From: Microbacterium oxydans
Lineage (GTDB): Bacteria > Actinomycetota > Actinomycetes > Actinomycetales > Microbacteriaceae
Assembly (NCBI RefSeq): GCF_006540085.1
Contig: NZ_BJOG01000001.1
Location: 1,054,001 to 1,118,000 of the forward strand
DNA length: 64,000 nt
Reading direction: 5' to 3'
This document shows, one piece after another, positions 33,356-43,149 of the stretch. Position numbers and translations under genes: made by a program. How positions within the stretch are numbered: the stretch's first letter is position 1; every line of letters starts with the position of its first letter. The notes under the pieces were generated by a model. The model worked only from the letters and a program-made list of their open reading frames with translations. It made no database searches and had not been told where the DNA came from.

Positions 33356-33403
33356 CTGGGAGCCCTGGGTCGCTGAGCCTGTCGAAGCACCCGGGGTTCC
33401 CAG
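33356..33403. repeat. Hairpin with REP-like loop between fusA and tuf
   Basis: Fifteen-base arms (33356-33370 and 33389-33403, two wobble pairs) hold an 18-base loop containing GCTGAGCCTGTCGA. A close variant, ACTGAGCCCGTCGA, forms the arm of the hairpin after rplE at 57539-57553. It may act as a transcript-end or processing signal. Confidence 0.7.
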
Positions 33404-33515
33404 GTCACCTACAACTTCACATTCCCTCTCTACTAAACTGAGAACCTAACCCGTAGAGAACCGGTCGCAAACCAGTGCCCGGTCACCTCTACAACGACGT
33501 CCTGAGGAGGACCCA

Positions 33516-34706
<1,191 letters not shown>

Positions 34707-34722
34707 GCATCTGCTTCCTCGC

Positions 34723-34754
34723 AAAGGGGTCGGACCTTCGGGTCCGGCCCCTTT
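34723..34754 (+). terminator. str operon terminator after tuf
   Basis: Fourteen-base stem AAAGGGG... to ...CCCCTTT with a TTCG loop, 16 bases past the tuf stop. One G-U pair. This ends the str operon before the glycan cluster. Confidence 0.88.
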
Positions 34755-34860
34755 GTCGTGCAGCGGGCGCTTACGACAGCGTCGGGCTCGGGCGATGTCG
34801 GCGTGGGGTGCGACAATTCATCCAATAGAATGACTAGACCGCGCAGGAGCGGCAGCGTCG

Positions 34861-34912
34861 TACATCGGGATTGTTGGCGTGTTTTGACCGTCCGACTCCG
34901 ATGTATTGGGAT
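34861..34912 (+). promoter_or_regulatory. Promoter and inverted repeat ahead of the glycan cluster
   Basis: -35 TTGACC (34884-34889), 17-base spacer, -10 TGGGAT (34907-34912). The inverted repeat TACATCGG (34861-34868) / CCGATGTA (34898-34905) brackets the -35, so a dimeric or looping regulator could act here. Leader of about 45 bases to the first gene. Confidence 0.6.
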
Positions 34913-34961
34913 GCTGGATTACAGAGTCGTTCCGTGCCCATGTGGTTCGAAGAGGAGAAGC

Positions 34962-35549
34962 ATGTCGCCGGAGGAGTGGTTCGGCGCGTTCAGACGCGCA
35001 TGGGTGGGGATGACGGCCGTCTTCCTGCTGAGCGTGCTCGCTTCGACGGCGGTGCTCGTCTTCACGCCTCCGACCTATGAGGCGGAAGCGGAGATCGTGT
35101 TCAGCGCGGGCGACACCCGGGAGACCTTCGTCCCTCGCACAGTGGCTTCGAATGCTGCCGTCCGCGCCCGTTCGGAGAGCGTCCTCGCCCCGATCTCCGA
35201 GGACTTCGGCGTATCGCGGAGCGAACTCGCCGACCGCGTCTCCGCAACGTGGCGTCCGGAGACCTCGATCACCGCGGTGACCGTCTCGCACACGGACCCT
35301 CGGACGGCGGCGGCCATGGCGACCGCGATCGCCGAGTCCGCGGCGGAGCAGGCCGGATCCGGCGTCAGCGCGGAGACGTTCGAAGCGGTGACGCCGGTGG
35401 CGCCCGTCCAGCCGCTCGCGGTGACCGTGCTCCCGGTGGGGGCACTCATCGGCCTGGCGCTGGCCGTCGCATACGCCGGTCTCCGCTTCGTGATGGGGGG
35501 CCGCGCGACGGTCGGAGCGACGGCTGACCGACACGGAGGGAACGAATGA
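34962..35549 (+). CDS. Wzz/YveK-like polysaccharide chain-length protein (no kinase domain)
   Basis: 195 residues. One membrane helix near the N-terminus (about 14-34) and one near the C-terminus (about 155-178) enclose an outside helical domain, as in Wzz and CapA/YveK adaptor proteins. The Pro-rich pre-helix segment PVAPVQPLAV is typical. There is no BY-kinase domain, and none is in the cluster. AGAGGAG precedes the ATG at 34962. Its stop overlaps the next start (ATGA). It probably controls polymer length. Confidence 0.75.
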   Translation: MSPEEWFGAFRRAWVGMTAVFLLSVLASTAVLVFTPPTYEAEAEIVFSAGDTRETFVPRTVASNAAVRARSESVLAPISEDFGVSRSELADRVSATWRPETSITAVTVSHTDPRTAAAMATAIAESAAEQAGSGVSAETFEAVTPVAPVQPLAVTVLPVGALIGLALAVAYAGLRFVMGGRATVGATADRHGGNE

Positions 35550-37354
35550 GCATCGGAGAAGGTACGGGTATCCGTACGGTCAATCGGCTGATCCCGGACG
35601 CGGTGGCGTGGGCCATCGCCGCGTTGCTGGTGGTGCTGCTGCGCTATGACTTCCTTGTCCCGCTGACGGTGTGGCCGTTCGCGTTGATCGTGGTCGCGGG
35701 CCTCATCGCCGCGCAGTTCGCTGCCGGGTTCGTCCTTCACCTGTATCGCGGGCGCTATCTGTACGGGTCCATCGAGGAAGTCCGCGCACTGGGGCTCGCT
35801 GCGCTCCTCGTGGGTGTCCTCATGGGGATCGTGCTGCTCGTCTGGATGCGTCAGCCGGCGGAGGCCCTTCGTACTGCCCTCTCCGTGACGGCGATCGCGC
35901 TGGTTCTGATGCTGGTCTTCCGCTACGTGCCGCTCGTCTTCAGCCGGAAGAGCGAGGACGTTCCGGGAGGATCGCGCAAGGTGCTGGTGTTCGGCGCCGG
36001 GTGGGTGGGCCAGCAGCTGATCAGCCGCATGCTCAACGAGACCAAGGAGCCGGTCTTCAGTCCCGTCGGTCTGATCGACGATGACCTCAAAAAGCGAAAC
36101 CTACGGGTCAAGGGGGTTCCCGTCCTCGGGACGCTCGCTCAGCTGCGGGCAGCCGTCGAGCTGAGCGGCGCGACGGAGCTCATCATCGCGGTGGGTCGAG
36201 CTGACGCCGCACTGCTGCGCCGCGTCACCGATGCGGGCAACGCTGCCGGTCTCAACGTTCTCGTGCTCCCGGAACTCGACAAGGTCCTGCAGGGCGCGAG
36301 CCGCATCCGCGACCTGCGGGATGTCAGCATCGAAGACCTCATCGGTCGTCAGCCCGTCGACACCGACGTCAAGTCGATCGCGGGATACGTGACGGGGAAG
36401 CGTGTGCTCGTCACCGGGGCAGGCGGGTCGATCGGCGGCGAGCTCTGCCGCCAGCTCTCGCAGTTCGGTCCGGACGTGCTCGTCATGCTCGACCGCGACG
36501 AGAGCGGCCTGCAGGGAAGCCAGCTCAGCATCTCCGGTCACGGCCTTCTCGACACCGAGGATGTCGTCCTCGCCGACATCCGTGATGTCGAATCGCTCCG
36601 CGAGATCTTCCGTCGTCATCGCCCCGAAGTCGTCTTCCACGCTGCGGCGCTGAAACATCTGCCCATGCTCGAGCAGTATCCCGAAGAGGCCTGGAAGACG
36701 AACGTGCTCGGCACCCGGAACGTGCTCGAAGCCGCCCTCGACGTCGATGTCGAGACGTTCGTGAACATCTCCACCGACAAGGCGGCGAACCCCTCGAGCG
36801 TTCTCGGACACTCCAAGCGCGTGGCGGAGAAGCTCACGGTGTGGGCCGCGAAGAGCTCGCATCGGCGGTACCTCTCCGTGCGCTTCGGCAACGTGATCGG
36901 CAGCAGGGGCTCCATGCTCCCCATGTTCCGGACCCTGATCGAGGCAGGCGGACCCGTGACCGTGACCCACCCGGAGGTCACTCGATACTTCATGACGATC
37001 TCCGAAGCGTGCCAACTGGTGATCCAGGCCGGAAGCATCGGCCGGCCGGGCGAAGTGCTCATCCTCGACATGGGTGAGCCGGTGAAGATCCTCGACATCG
37101 CGCAACGCATGATCGCGATGTCCGGCGAGTACATCGAGATCGTCTACACCGGTCTGCGCCCAGGCGAGAAGCTGCACGAGGAACTGGTCGGTGAAGACGA
37201 GGTCGTCGAACGACCCTTCCACCCCCAGATCCAGCACACGTCGATCGGGAGCATCAGCCCGGAGGCGCTCGACCTCGGCGGCTGGATGCGCCGGCTCGTT
37301 CCCGCAGAGGCTGCCGTGTCCGCCCATGGTCGAGAAGGAGACCTCCCGCGATGA
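35546..37354 (+). CDS. Membrane-bound UDP-HexNAc 4,6-dehydratase (PglF/WbpM/CapD-like)
   Basis: 602 residues. Four N-terminal membrane helices (about 12-110) and a CoA-binding-like Rossmann segment (VFGAGWVGQQL near 150), then the catalytic SDR domain with NAD motif GAGGSIGGEL (near 291) and STDKAANPSS (near 409), the modified catalytic region of this family. Makes UDP-4-keto-6-deoxy-HexNAc. First step of the diamino-sugar route completed by the next three genes. Overlaps both neighbours by four bases. Confidence 0.9.
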   Translation: MSIGEGTGIRTVNRLIPDAVAWAIAALLVVLLRYDFLVPLTVWPFALIVVAGLIAAQFAAGFVLHLYRGRYLYGSIEEVRALGLAALLVGVLMGIVLLVWMRQPAEALRTALSVTAIALVLMLVFRYVPLVFSRKSEDVPGGSRKVLVFGAGWVGQQLISRMLNETKEPVFSPVGLIDDDLKKRNLRVKGVPVLGTLAQLRAAVELSGATELIIAVGRADAALLRRVTDAGNAAGLNVLVLPELDKVLQGASRIRDLRDVSIEDLIGRQPVDTDVKSIAGYVTGKRVLVTGAGGSIGGELCRQLSQFGPDVLVMLDRDESGLQGSQLSISGHGLLDTEDVVLADIRDVESLREIFRRHRPEVVFHAAALKHLPMLEQYPEEAWKTNVLGTRNVLEAALDVDVETFVNISTDKAANPSSVLGHSKRVAEKLTVWAAKSSHRRYLSVRFGNVIGSRGSMLPMFRTLIEAGGPVTVTHPEVTRYFMTISEACQLVIQAGSIGRPGEVLILDMGEPVKILDIAQRMIAMSGEYIEIVYTGLRPGEKLHEELVGEDEVVERPFHPQIQHTSIGSISPEALDLGGWMRRLVPAEAAVSAHGREGDLPR

Positions 37355-38487
37355 ACGACCGGATCTACATGTCGTCTCCCGATGTCGGCGAGCTCGAGGA
37401 GAAGGCGATCGTCGCCGCCCTGCGGTCCGGATGGGTCGCTCCGCTCGGTCCGGACGTCGACGCCTTCGAGCGCGAGATGTGCGACAGGGTCGGAGTGCGC
37501 CACGCGGTCGCGCTGAGCTCGGGGACGGCAGGGCTCCACCTCGGACTTCTCGCGCTCGGGGTCGGTGCCGGCGACATCGTCGTCACGTCGAGCTTCACGT
37601 TCGCTGCCACCGCCAATGCGATCGCCTACACGGGCGCGACGCCATACTTCATCGACGCGGACCCGGTGACGGGCAACATGGATGTGGGCCTGCTCCGCGA
37701 GGTCATCACGGAACTCGAGGCGAAGGGCACACCGCCGAAGGCGATCGTCCCCGTCGACCTGCTCGGCAAGGTCGCCGATCTCGAGGCGATCGAGCAGATC
37801 GCCGACGCGTACGGGATCCCGGTGCTCGCCGATGCCGCCGAGTCGCTCGGAGCCCGCCGCGGCGGCCGACCCGCAGGCAGCTTCGGGCGCGCGTCGGTCT
37901 TCTCCTTCAACGGCAACAAGATCATGACGACCTCCGGCGGCGGCATGCTGGTGACCGATGACGCGGAGATCGCAGATCGCGTCCGCTATCTCGCGACGCA
38001 GGCGCGACAGCCGGTCGCGCACTACGAGCACACCGACATCGGCTACAACTACCGGCTCAGCAACCTCCTCGCCGCGCTCGGTCGCGCACAGCTGTCCCGC
38101 CTCGACGACATGATCCGCCGACGTCACCGCTGGCGCGACGAGTACCGCGCGCTGTTCGCGGACGTCGACGGCGTCTCGGTGTTCGGCGGAGAACACGATG
38201 CCGAGGACAACGCGTGGCTCACCGCCGTGCTCGTCGACGAGGACGTCACCGGCTGGAGTGCCTCCGAGCTCTCCGCGCACCTCGGTTCTCATGACGTCGA
38301 ATCCCGACCGCTGTGGAAGCCGATGCACCTGCAGCCCGTCTTCGCCGAGGCCCCGGCCGCGGTGAACGGGGTCTCGGAGCGCTTCTTCCGCGTGGGCATC
38401 ACGCTGCCGTCGGGGTCGGCGCTGTCCGAGGAGCAGATGGAGCGTGTGCAGACCCTGATCCGCGGTTTCCTGGCTGAGCGCGCATGA
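37351..38487 (+). CDS. DegT/DnrJ/EryC1-family sugar aminotransferase (PglE-like)
   Basis: 378 residues. PLP enzyme; the Schiff-base lysine is Lys190 in SFNGNKIMTT, and the substrate region SGTAGLHLGL lies near 53. It should aminate the 4-keto sugar made by the preceding dehydratase, giving UDP-4-amino-4,6-dideoxy-HexNAc. The gene order dehydratase, aminotransferase, phosphosugar transferase, acetyltransferase supports this. Overlaps neighbours by four bases on each side. Confidence 0.9.
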   Translation: MNDRIYMSSPDVGELEEKAIVAALRSGWVAPLGPDVDAFEREMCDRVGVRHAVALSSGTAGLHLGLLALGVGAGDIVVTSSFTFAATANAIAYTGATPYFIDADPVTGNMDVGLLREVITELEAKGTPPKAIVPVDLLGKVADLEAIEQIADAYGIPVLADAAESLGARRGGRPAGSFGRASVFSFNGNKIMTTSGGGMLVTDDAEIADRVRYLATQARQPVAHYEHTDIGYNYRLSNLLAALGRAQLSRLDDMIRRRHRWRDEYRALFADVDGVSVFGGEHDAEDNAWLTAVLVDEDVTGWSASELSAHLGSHDVESRPLWKPMHLQPVFAEAPAAVNGVSERFFRVGITLPSGSALSEEQMERVQTLIRGFLAERA

Positions 38488-39107
38488 GCAGAGTCTTCTT
38501 CGATGCGGCCAAACGCACGCTCGACCTCGGTGTCGCCGCCGTGGTCCTGATCCTCTCCCTTCCCCTGCAGATCATCGTGGCCGCGCTGGTGCTGGTGAAC
38601 CTCGGTCGCCCGGTGATCTTCCGGCAGCCGCGGCCGGGACGCGAGGGGAAGGTCTTCACCCTCTACAAGTTCCGCACCATGCGCCCCGCCGATCCTGCGG
38701 TCGGCACCGCCGACGACGCGGCGCGGCTGACCGGGTTCGGGCGTCTGCTGCGCGGCACCAGCCTCGACGAGCTGCCGACCTTCTGGAACGTGCTGCTCGG
38801 CGATATGAGCCTGGTGGGTCCACGCCCTCTCCTCGTCTCCTACCTCGACCGGTACACGCCAGTGCAGGCTCGTCGGCATGAGGTGCGGCCAGGGGTCACC
38901 GGGTTGGCGCAGGTGAGCGGTCGGAACACCGTCGACTGGGATGAGCGGTTGCAGCTCGACGTGAAGTACGTCGACACACGATCGATGAGGCTCGACCTCT
39001 GGATCCTGTGGCGCACGGTCGCCGTCGTGGTGCGCCGTGACGGGGTCAGCGCCGACGGGCACGCGACGATGCCGGAGTTCCGAGGTCTGAAGGATGCCGA
39101 TGCGTGA
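38484..39107 (+). CDS. Polyprenyl-phosphate sugar phosphotransferase (PglC-like)
   Basis: 207 residues, the small monotopic form. A single membrane-entering helix (about 9-35) is followed by the phosphoglycosyl transferase domain: FRTMRPAD, the catalytic Asp-Glu in LDELPTFWNVL (about 94) and MSLVGPRPLL. It moves the first sugar phosphate to undecaprenyl phosphate to start the glycan. The short length matches PglC rather than WbaP. Overlaps the acetyltransferase gene. Confidence 0.9.
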   Translation: MSRVFFDAAKRTLDLGVAAVVLILSLPLQIIVAALVLVNLGRPVIFRQPRPGREGKVFTLYKFRTMRPADPAVGTADDAARLTGFGRLLRGTSLDELPTFWNVLLGDMSLVGPRPLLVSYLDRYTPVQARRHEVRPGVTGLAQVSGRNTVDWDERLQLDVKYVDTRSMRLDLWILWRTVAVVVRRDGVSADGHATMPEFRGLKDADA

Positions 39108-39762
39108 GCTGATCATCCTCGGCGCCGGAGGCTTCGCGCGCGAGACGCTGGACGTCGTCGAAGCCCTGAACGCGGTATCGCCCCGCTTCGACGTGCTCGG
39201 TTTCGCCGACGACGCCCCCAGCCCTCTCGCGCTGGAGCGTCTGGCCGATCGGGGTCATCGCCATCTCGGCACCATCGATGCGGCACTCGCCGCGCACCCG
39301 GCGTCGTCATTCGTCATCGCGGTGGGGTCGCCCGAACATCGCGCGCACATCGCCGCGCGGGTGGGAAGCGACCGGGCGGAGACGCTGGTGCACCCCGGCG
39401 CGTCGATCGGGTCCCTGACGACGATCGGCGTCGGCACGGTCGTGTGCGCCGGCGTGCTGGTGTCGACGAATGTCCGGATCGGACGACACGCACACGTGAA
39501 TCCGGGAGCCATCGTCGGCCACGACAGCGTCCTCGCGGATGCGGTGTCCTTGAATCCGGGATCGGTGGTGTCGGGGGACGTACGCATCGGAGAGCGCGTG
39601 CTCATCGGCGCGAAATCGGTCGTGTTGCAGGGACTGAGCATCGGTGCGGACGTCACGGTCGGGGCGGCTGCGTGCGTGACCAAGGACGCCCCTGCACGGG
39701 TGACACTGGTGGGAGTGCCCGCTCGTATCCACAGAACAACAGGAAAGAGTCACAGCTCGTGA
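39094..39762 (+). CDS. Sugar O/N-acetyltransferase, left-handed beta-helix (PglD/NeuD-like)
   Basis: 222 residues. An N-terminal Rossmann-like part (IILGAGGFARETLDV) precedes hexapeptide repeats with the catalytic His in NPGAIVGHDSVL (about 146). It fits the PglD/NeuD family that acetylates the 4-amino group made by the PglE-type enzyme, giving a diacetamido-trideoxy sugar. An ATG at 39100 is an equal start choice. The stop overlaps the next GTG. Confidence 0.88.
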   Translation: MPMRELIILGAGGFARETLDVVEALNAVSPRFDVLGFADDAPSPLALERLADRGHRHLGTIDAALAAHPASSFVIAVGSPEHRAHIAARVGSDRAETLVHPGASIGSLTTIGVGTVVCAGVLVSTNVRIGRHAHVNPGAIVGHDSVLADAVSLNPGSVVSGDVRIGERVLIGAKSVVLQGLSIGADVTVGAAACVTKDAPARVTLVGVPARIHRTTGKSHSS

Positions 39763-40691
39763 AGGTAGTCATCACCGGCGGTGCCGGGTTCATCGGTTCG
39801 AACCTCGTGCGACGGTTCAACCACGAGGCGCCCGATGTCGATGTCCACGTGCTGGACGACTTCAGCACGGGACGCGAATCGAACCTCGCCGGAACGCGGA
39901 TCACGCTGCACCGCGGGTCCGTCGCCGATGCCGAAGCGGTTGCCGCCGCCACGGTCGGCGCGGACGCGGTCGTCCACCTGGGCGCGCTCGGCAGCGTCCC
40001 GCGGTCCATCGACGACCCCGTCGCCTCTCACGTCGCCAACCTGACGGGGACGCTGACCGTGCTCGAAGCGGCCCGGCGCGAGAACGCCTACGTGGTGATG
40101 GCATCCTCGAGCTCCGTGTACGGCGCCAACCCCGCTCTGCCGAAGTCGGAGTTCGACTGGACGCGGCCGATGAGCCCGTACGCGGCGACCAAGCTCGGGG
40201 GAGAGGCCTACGTGCTGGCCTACCAGTACTCCTACGGTCTTCCGACCTTGGCGTTCCGCTTCTTCAACGTCTACGGTCCCTACCAGCCGGCCGATCATGT
40301 GTACGCCGCCGTGATCCCGAGGTTCGTCGACGCGGCCCTCGCCGGACGGGCGCTCACCATCCACGGCGACGGCCTGCAGTCGCGGGACTTCACGAGCGTC
40401 GACACGGTGACGCATGCGCTCATGGTCGCCGTCCGAGACCGCGTGACGTCGGGACATCCCGTGAATCTCGCGTTCGGAACCAACACCACGCTGCGCGAGC
40501 TGGTGACCGTCATCGAAGATCAGACCGGCCGCACGGTGAGCGTCGAGCACGTCGATCCGCGTCCTGGCGATGTACGTGCCTCCCAGTCCGACGGCGTTCG
40601 TCTGCGGGAGCTGTTCCCCGACGTGCAGCCCGTCCCGCTCGAGGAAGGAATCGCGAAGACCGTCGCGTGGTTCCGGAGCAAGGACTCGTGA
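39759..40691 (+). CDS. NAD-dependent sugar epimerase (SDR extended; UDP-HexNAc/uronate 4-epimerase type)
   Basis: 310 residues. NAD motif GGAGFIGSNLV at 6-16, the SSSSVYG strand (near 115) and the catalytic YAATK (near 143). The GTG at 39759 overlaps the previous stop. Family members invert C4 of UDP-GlcNAc, UDP-glucuronate or UDP-GlcNAcA. With the UDP-sugar dehydrogenase further down it could act like TviC/WbpP to give a galacto-configured product. Confidence 0.86.
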   Translation: MKVVITGGAGFIGSNLVRRFNHEAPDVDVHVLDDFSTGRESNLAGTRITLHRGSVADAEAVAAATVGADAVVHLGALGSVPRSIDDPVASHVANLTGTLTVLEAARRENAYVVMASSSSVYGANPALPKSEFDWTRPMSPYAATKLGGEAYVLAYQYSYGLPTLAFRFFNVYGPYQPADHVYAAVIPRFVDAALAGRALTIHGDGLQSRDFTSVDTVTHALMVAVRDRVTSGHPVNLAFGTNTTLRELVTVIEDQTGRTVSVEHVDPRPGDVRASQSDGVRLRELFPDVQPVPLEEGIAKTVAWFRSKDS

Positions 40692-41824
40692 CCCCGGCCG
40701 CGACCGCTCGCATACTGATCGGCGTCACGGCGGACGTCTCCATCGGCCTGCTGTCCGGGCTGCCGCAGCGGCTGGTCGCTGACGGATGGGAGGTGCACGT
40801 CGCGAGCTCGCCCGGCGAGAGACTCGAGGCGCTCGCAACGTCTCCCGGCGTCTCGGTGCATCCGCTCCCTATGGCCAGAGAGATCGACATCGTCGGGGAC
40901 GTCCGAGGGCTGCGGGACTGGATGCGGCTGATCCGCCGCCTCCGGCCCGACGTCGTCTTCGTCGGCACTCCGAAAGCAGGCCTGCTCGGCATCACCGCCG
41001 CCCGACTGCTCGGCGTTCGCACTCGCGTGTATCACCTGCGCGGGCTCCGACTGGAGACCGCAGCGGGGATGACTCGGCGGGTGCTGACGATCATGGAGCG
41101 TCTGACGATCCGCCTCGCGACCACCACGCTGGCGGTGAGTCCGAGTCTCCGACAGCGCGTCGTGTCCCTGCGGCTCGCGCCGGCCGCACGCATCACCGTG
41201 CGCGGCAGAGGCAGCTCCAACGGTGTGGATGTGGATCGCTTCGCCCCCGGCAACACGGCGGCGCAGGTCGATGGCCTCCTGCCCGGTATCCCCGTCATCG
41301 GCTTCGTCGGCAGACTCAACCACGACAAGGGCCTCGAGGTCCTCGCCGAGGCCTGCCGCCTCCTGGACGATCGCGGGGCGGCATACCAGCTGCTGATCGT
41401 GGGCGGCGTCGACGGTGCGGAACTGGGTTCCTTCTCTCGACTGCGGCGGGCCCCGATCGTGCTCGGGGCCGTGCCGGACACATCGATGTACTATCCCCTG
41501 ATGCGATCCCTCTGCCTCCCGACCCTGCGCGAGGGCTTCCCCAACGTCGTGCTGGAGGCGGGGGCGACGGGGATCGCCGTCGTCACGACGGATGCGACCG
41601 GAGCGGTGGATTCCGTGATCCCCGAGCGCACCGGACTCATGGTGACGGCGGGGGACGCGGGTCAGCTCGCCGACGCTCTGCAGCGGGTGATCGAGGATCC
41701 GCATCTCGCGGCGGACCTGGGCGCGAACGCCCGCGACTTCGTGGTCGAGCATTTCCGACGTGACGCGGTCCATGCCTCGGTGTCCGACTTCCTGCGGAGT
41801 GAGATGGAGCGAGGTCGGCGATGA
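40688..41824 (+). CDS. Glycosyltransferase, GT4 type
   Basis: 378 residues, GT-B fold. The C-terminal nucleotide-sugar site is clear: VIGFVGRLNHDKG near 205 and the E-x7-E element REGFPNVVLEAGATG near 281. The N-terminal acceptor domain is of the glycosyltransferase 4 type. It should add the second or a later sugar to the lipid-linked unit; donor not readable. GTG start overlaps the previous stop; its own stop overlaps the next ATG. Confidence 0.88.
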   Translation: MTPAATARILIGVTADVSIGLLSGLPQRLVADGWEVHVASSPGERLEALATSPGVSVHPLPMAREIDIVGDVRGLRDWMRLIRRLRPDVVFVGTPKAGLLGITAARLLGVRTRVYHLRGLRLETAAGMTRRVLTIMERLTIRLATTTLAVSPSLRQRVVSLRLAPAARITVRGRGSSNGVDVDRFAPGNTAAQVDGLLPGIPVIGFVGRLNHDKGLEVLAEACRLLDDRGAAYQLLIVGGVDGAELGSFSRLRRAPIVLGAVPDTSMYYPLMRSLCLPTLREGFPNVVLEAGATGIAVVTTDATGAVDSVIPERTGLMVTAGDAGQLADALQRVIEDPHLAADLGANARDFVVEHFRRDAVHASVSDFLRSEMERGRR

Positions 41825-43149
41825 CGGACGTCTCCAACGGTGTCGGCGCGCTCGTCGTCGTCGCCGTGCTCATCGGACTGACCGTCCTGACCTGGTTCAT
41901 CGCGCGACGAGCGTTCCTTCCCGTGGTCGTGCACAACGCGGTGTGGGCGGTGACGCTGGTCCTCGTCGGGTCGGGGCTCATCGCCTATCACGGTGCATCG
42001 ATCGCCGCGTGGGGCGTGCTGCTGGTCGGTATCGCGTTCTTCTCCGTCGGGGCGTGGGGAGGTGTCGCGCTCGCAGCCCGCAAGGCACGCGGCGCCGACC
42101 TGGCACCGCGGGACCATGCGCTCGTCAGCCGGCGAGTCCTGCTGATCCTCGCCGGCGCCTACGCGCTGGGTTTCGGGGTGTACATCTGGACCATCCTCCA
42201 GCGCTTCGGGTGGGACGCCTTCTGGTTCCATCCCGAGACGATCCGAGGCGCCGCCGAGTCGTACCTCGCCGGGGTGCCCCTGTGGGCGCGTCTGCTGATG
42301 TACGTCGGACCTCTTCTGCTGGCGATCCTCATCGTCCCCGGGTCGGTCCGGAACGGACTCGCGTGGTGGTGGCGCGTGCCGGCCGCGGTCCTGCTCGCCG
42401 CCTCGATGCTCGCCCTGCTGCAGCGGACGAACCTCTTCGCGGGGGTTCTGCTCGCGATCGCTGCCCTTCTCCTCCTCTACGCGCGCTCCTGGCGGGGCGG
42501 GGCTGAGCGTGCGTGGTACCGCCGGCCGTGGGTGATGGCGGTGTCGATCGCAGCCATCGGCATCGGAGCGCTTCTCGCCTTCCAGGTGCTCGCCGGTGCA
42601 CTCGGCAAGACGGGTGATGTCGGCGGCAACGTCTCGCCTGCCCTGAGCGCCTCCGGACTCTCCAGCCCCTTCATCTACCTGACCGCGGGCGTGCCCGCGT
42701 TCCTGTCCCTCGTGGATTCCACCAACGGCGCGTGGCCCCCGGTGGGCGGGCCCCGCCTCGTCTACGGCGACTACAACCCGCAGACCTTCGGAACGGCCTT
42801 CTTCGAGCCCATCCTGGGTCTGATCCCCGGGCTGCGCACCTGGGAATCCTCGGCGCCGTTCGTCGACGTGGGCACACTGACGAACGTGTACACGTGGCTG
42901 GAGCCGTTCTACCGGGACTGGCGGGTCGTCGGTGTCGCCGTCGGCGCGGCGGCGATCGGTGCGCTCGTGGCCTACCTGTACTCCACGCGGCGGGCGTCGC
43001 CCGTGCGATGGTGGCTCTCGGCCCTGCTGGTGTCGACGCTGTTCCTGGTCACGTTCGCGCAGAAGACCAACAACACGCTGTACCTCGTCACAGCCGCGAT
43101 CATCGTGGTGCTCGGGGTGATCGGCTCTCGCCGGCGGGCGGCATCATGA
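41821..43149 (+). CDS. Wzy-like polysaccharide polymerase (multi-pass membrane protein)
   Basis: 442 residues with about ten to twelve membrane helices and a large outside loop near residues 265-360, the plan of Wzy/O-antigen polymerases. No sequence motif is shared across that family, so the call rests on topology and on the place between two glycosyltransferases. Coupled by ATGA overlaps on both sides. Confidence 0.72.
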   Translation: MTDVSNGVGALVVVAVLIGLTVLTWFIARRAFLPVVVHNAVWAVTLVLVGSGLIAYHGASIAAWGVLLVGIAFFSVGAWGGVALAARKARGADLAPRDHALVSRRVLLILAGAYALGFGVYIWTILQRFGWDAFWFHPETIRGAAESYLAGVPLWARLLMYVGPLLLAILIVPGSVRNGLAWWWRVPAAVLLAASMLALLQRTNLFAGVLLAIAALLLLYARSWRGGAERAWYRRPWVMAVSIAAIGIGALLAFQVLAGALGKTGDVGGNVSPALSASGLSSPFIYLTAGVPAFLSLVDSTNGAWPPVGGPRLVYGDYNPQTFGTAFFEPILGLIPGLRTWESSAPFVDVGTLTNVYTWLEPFYRDWRVVGVAVGAAAIGALVAYLYSTRRASPVRWWLSALLVSTLFLVTFAQKTNNTLYLVTAAIIVVLGVIGSRRRAAS

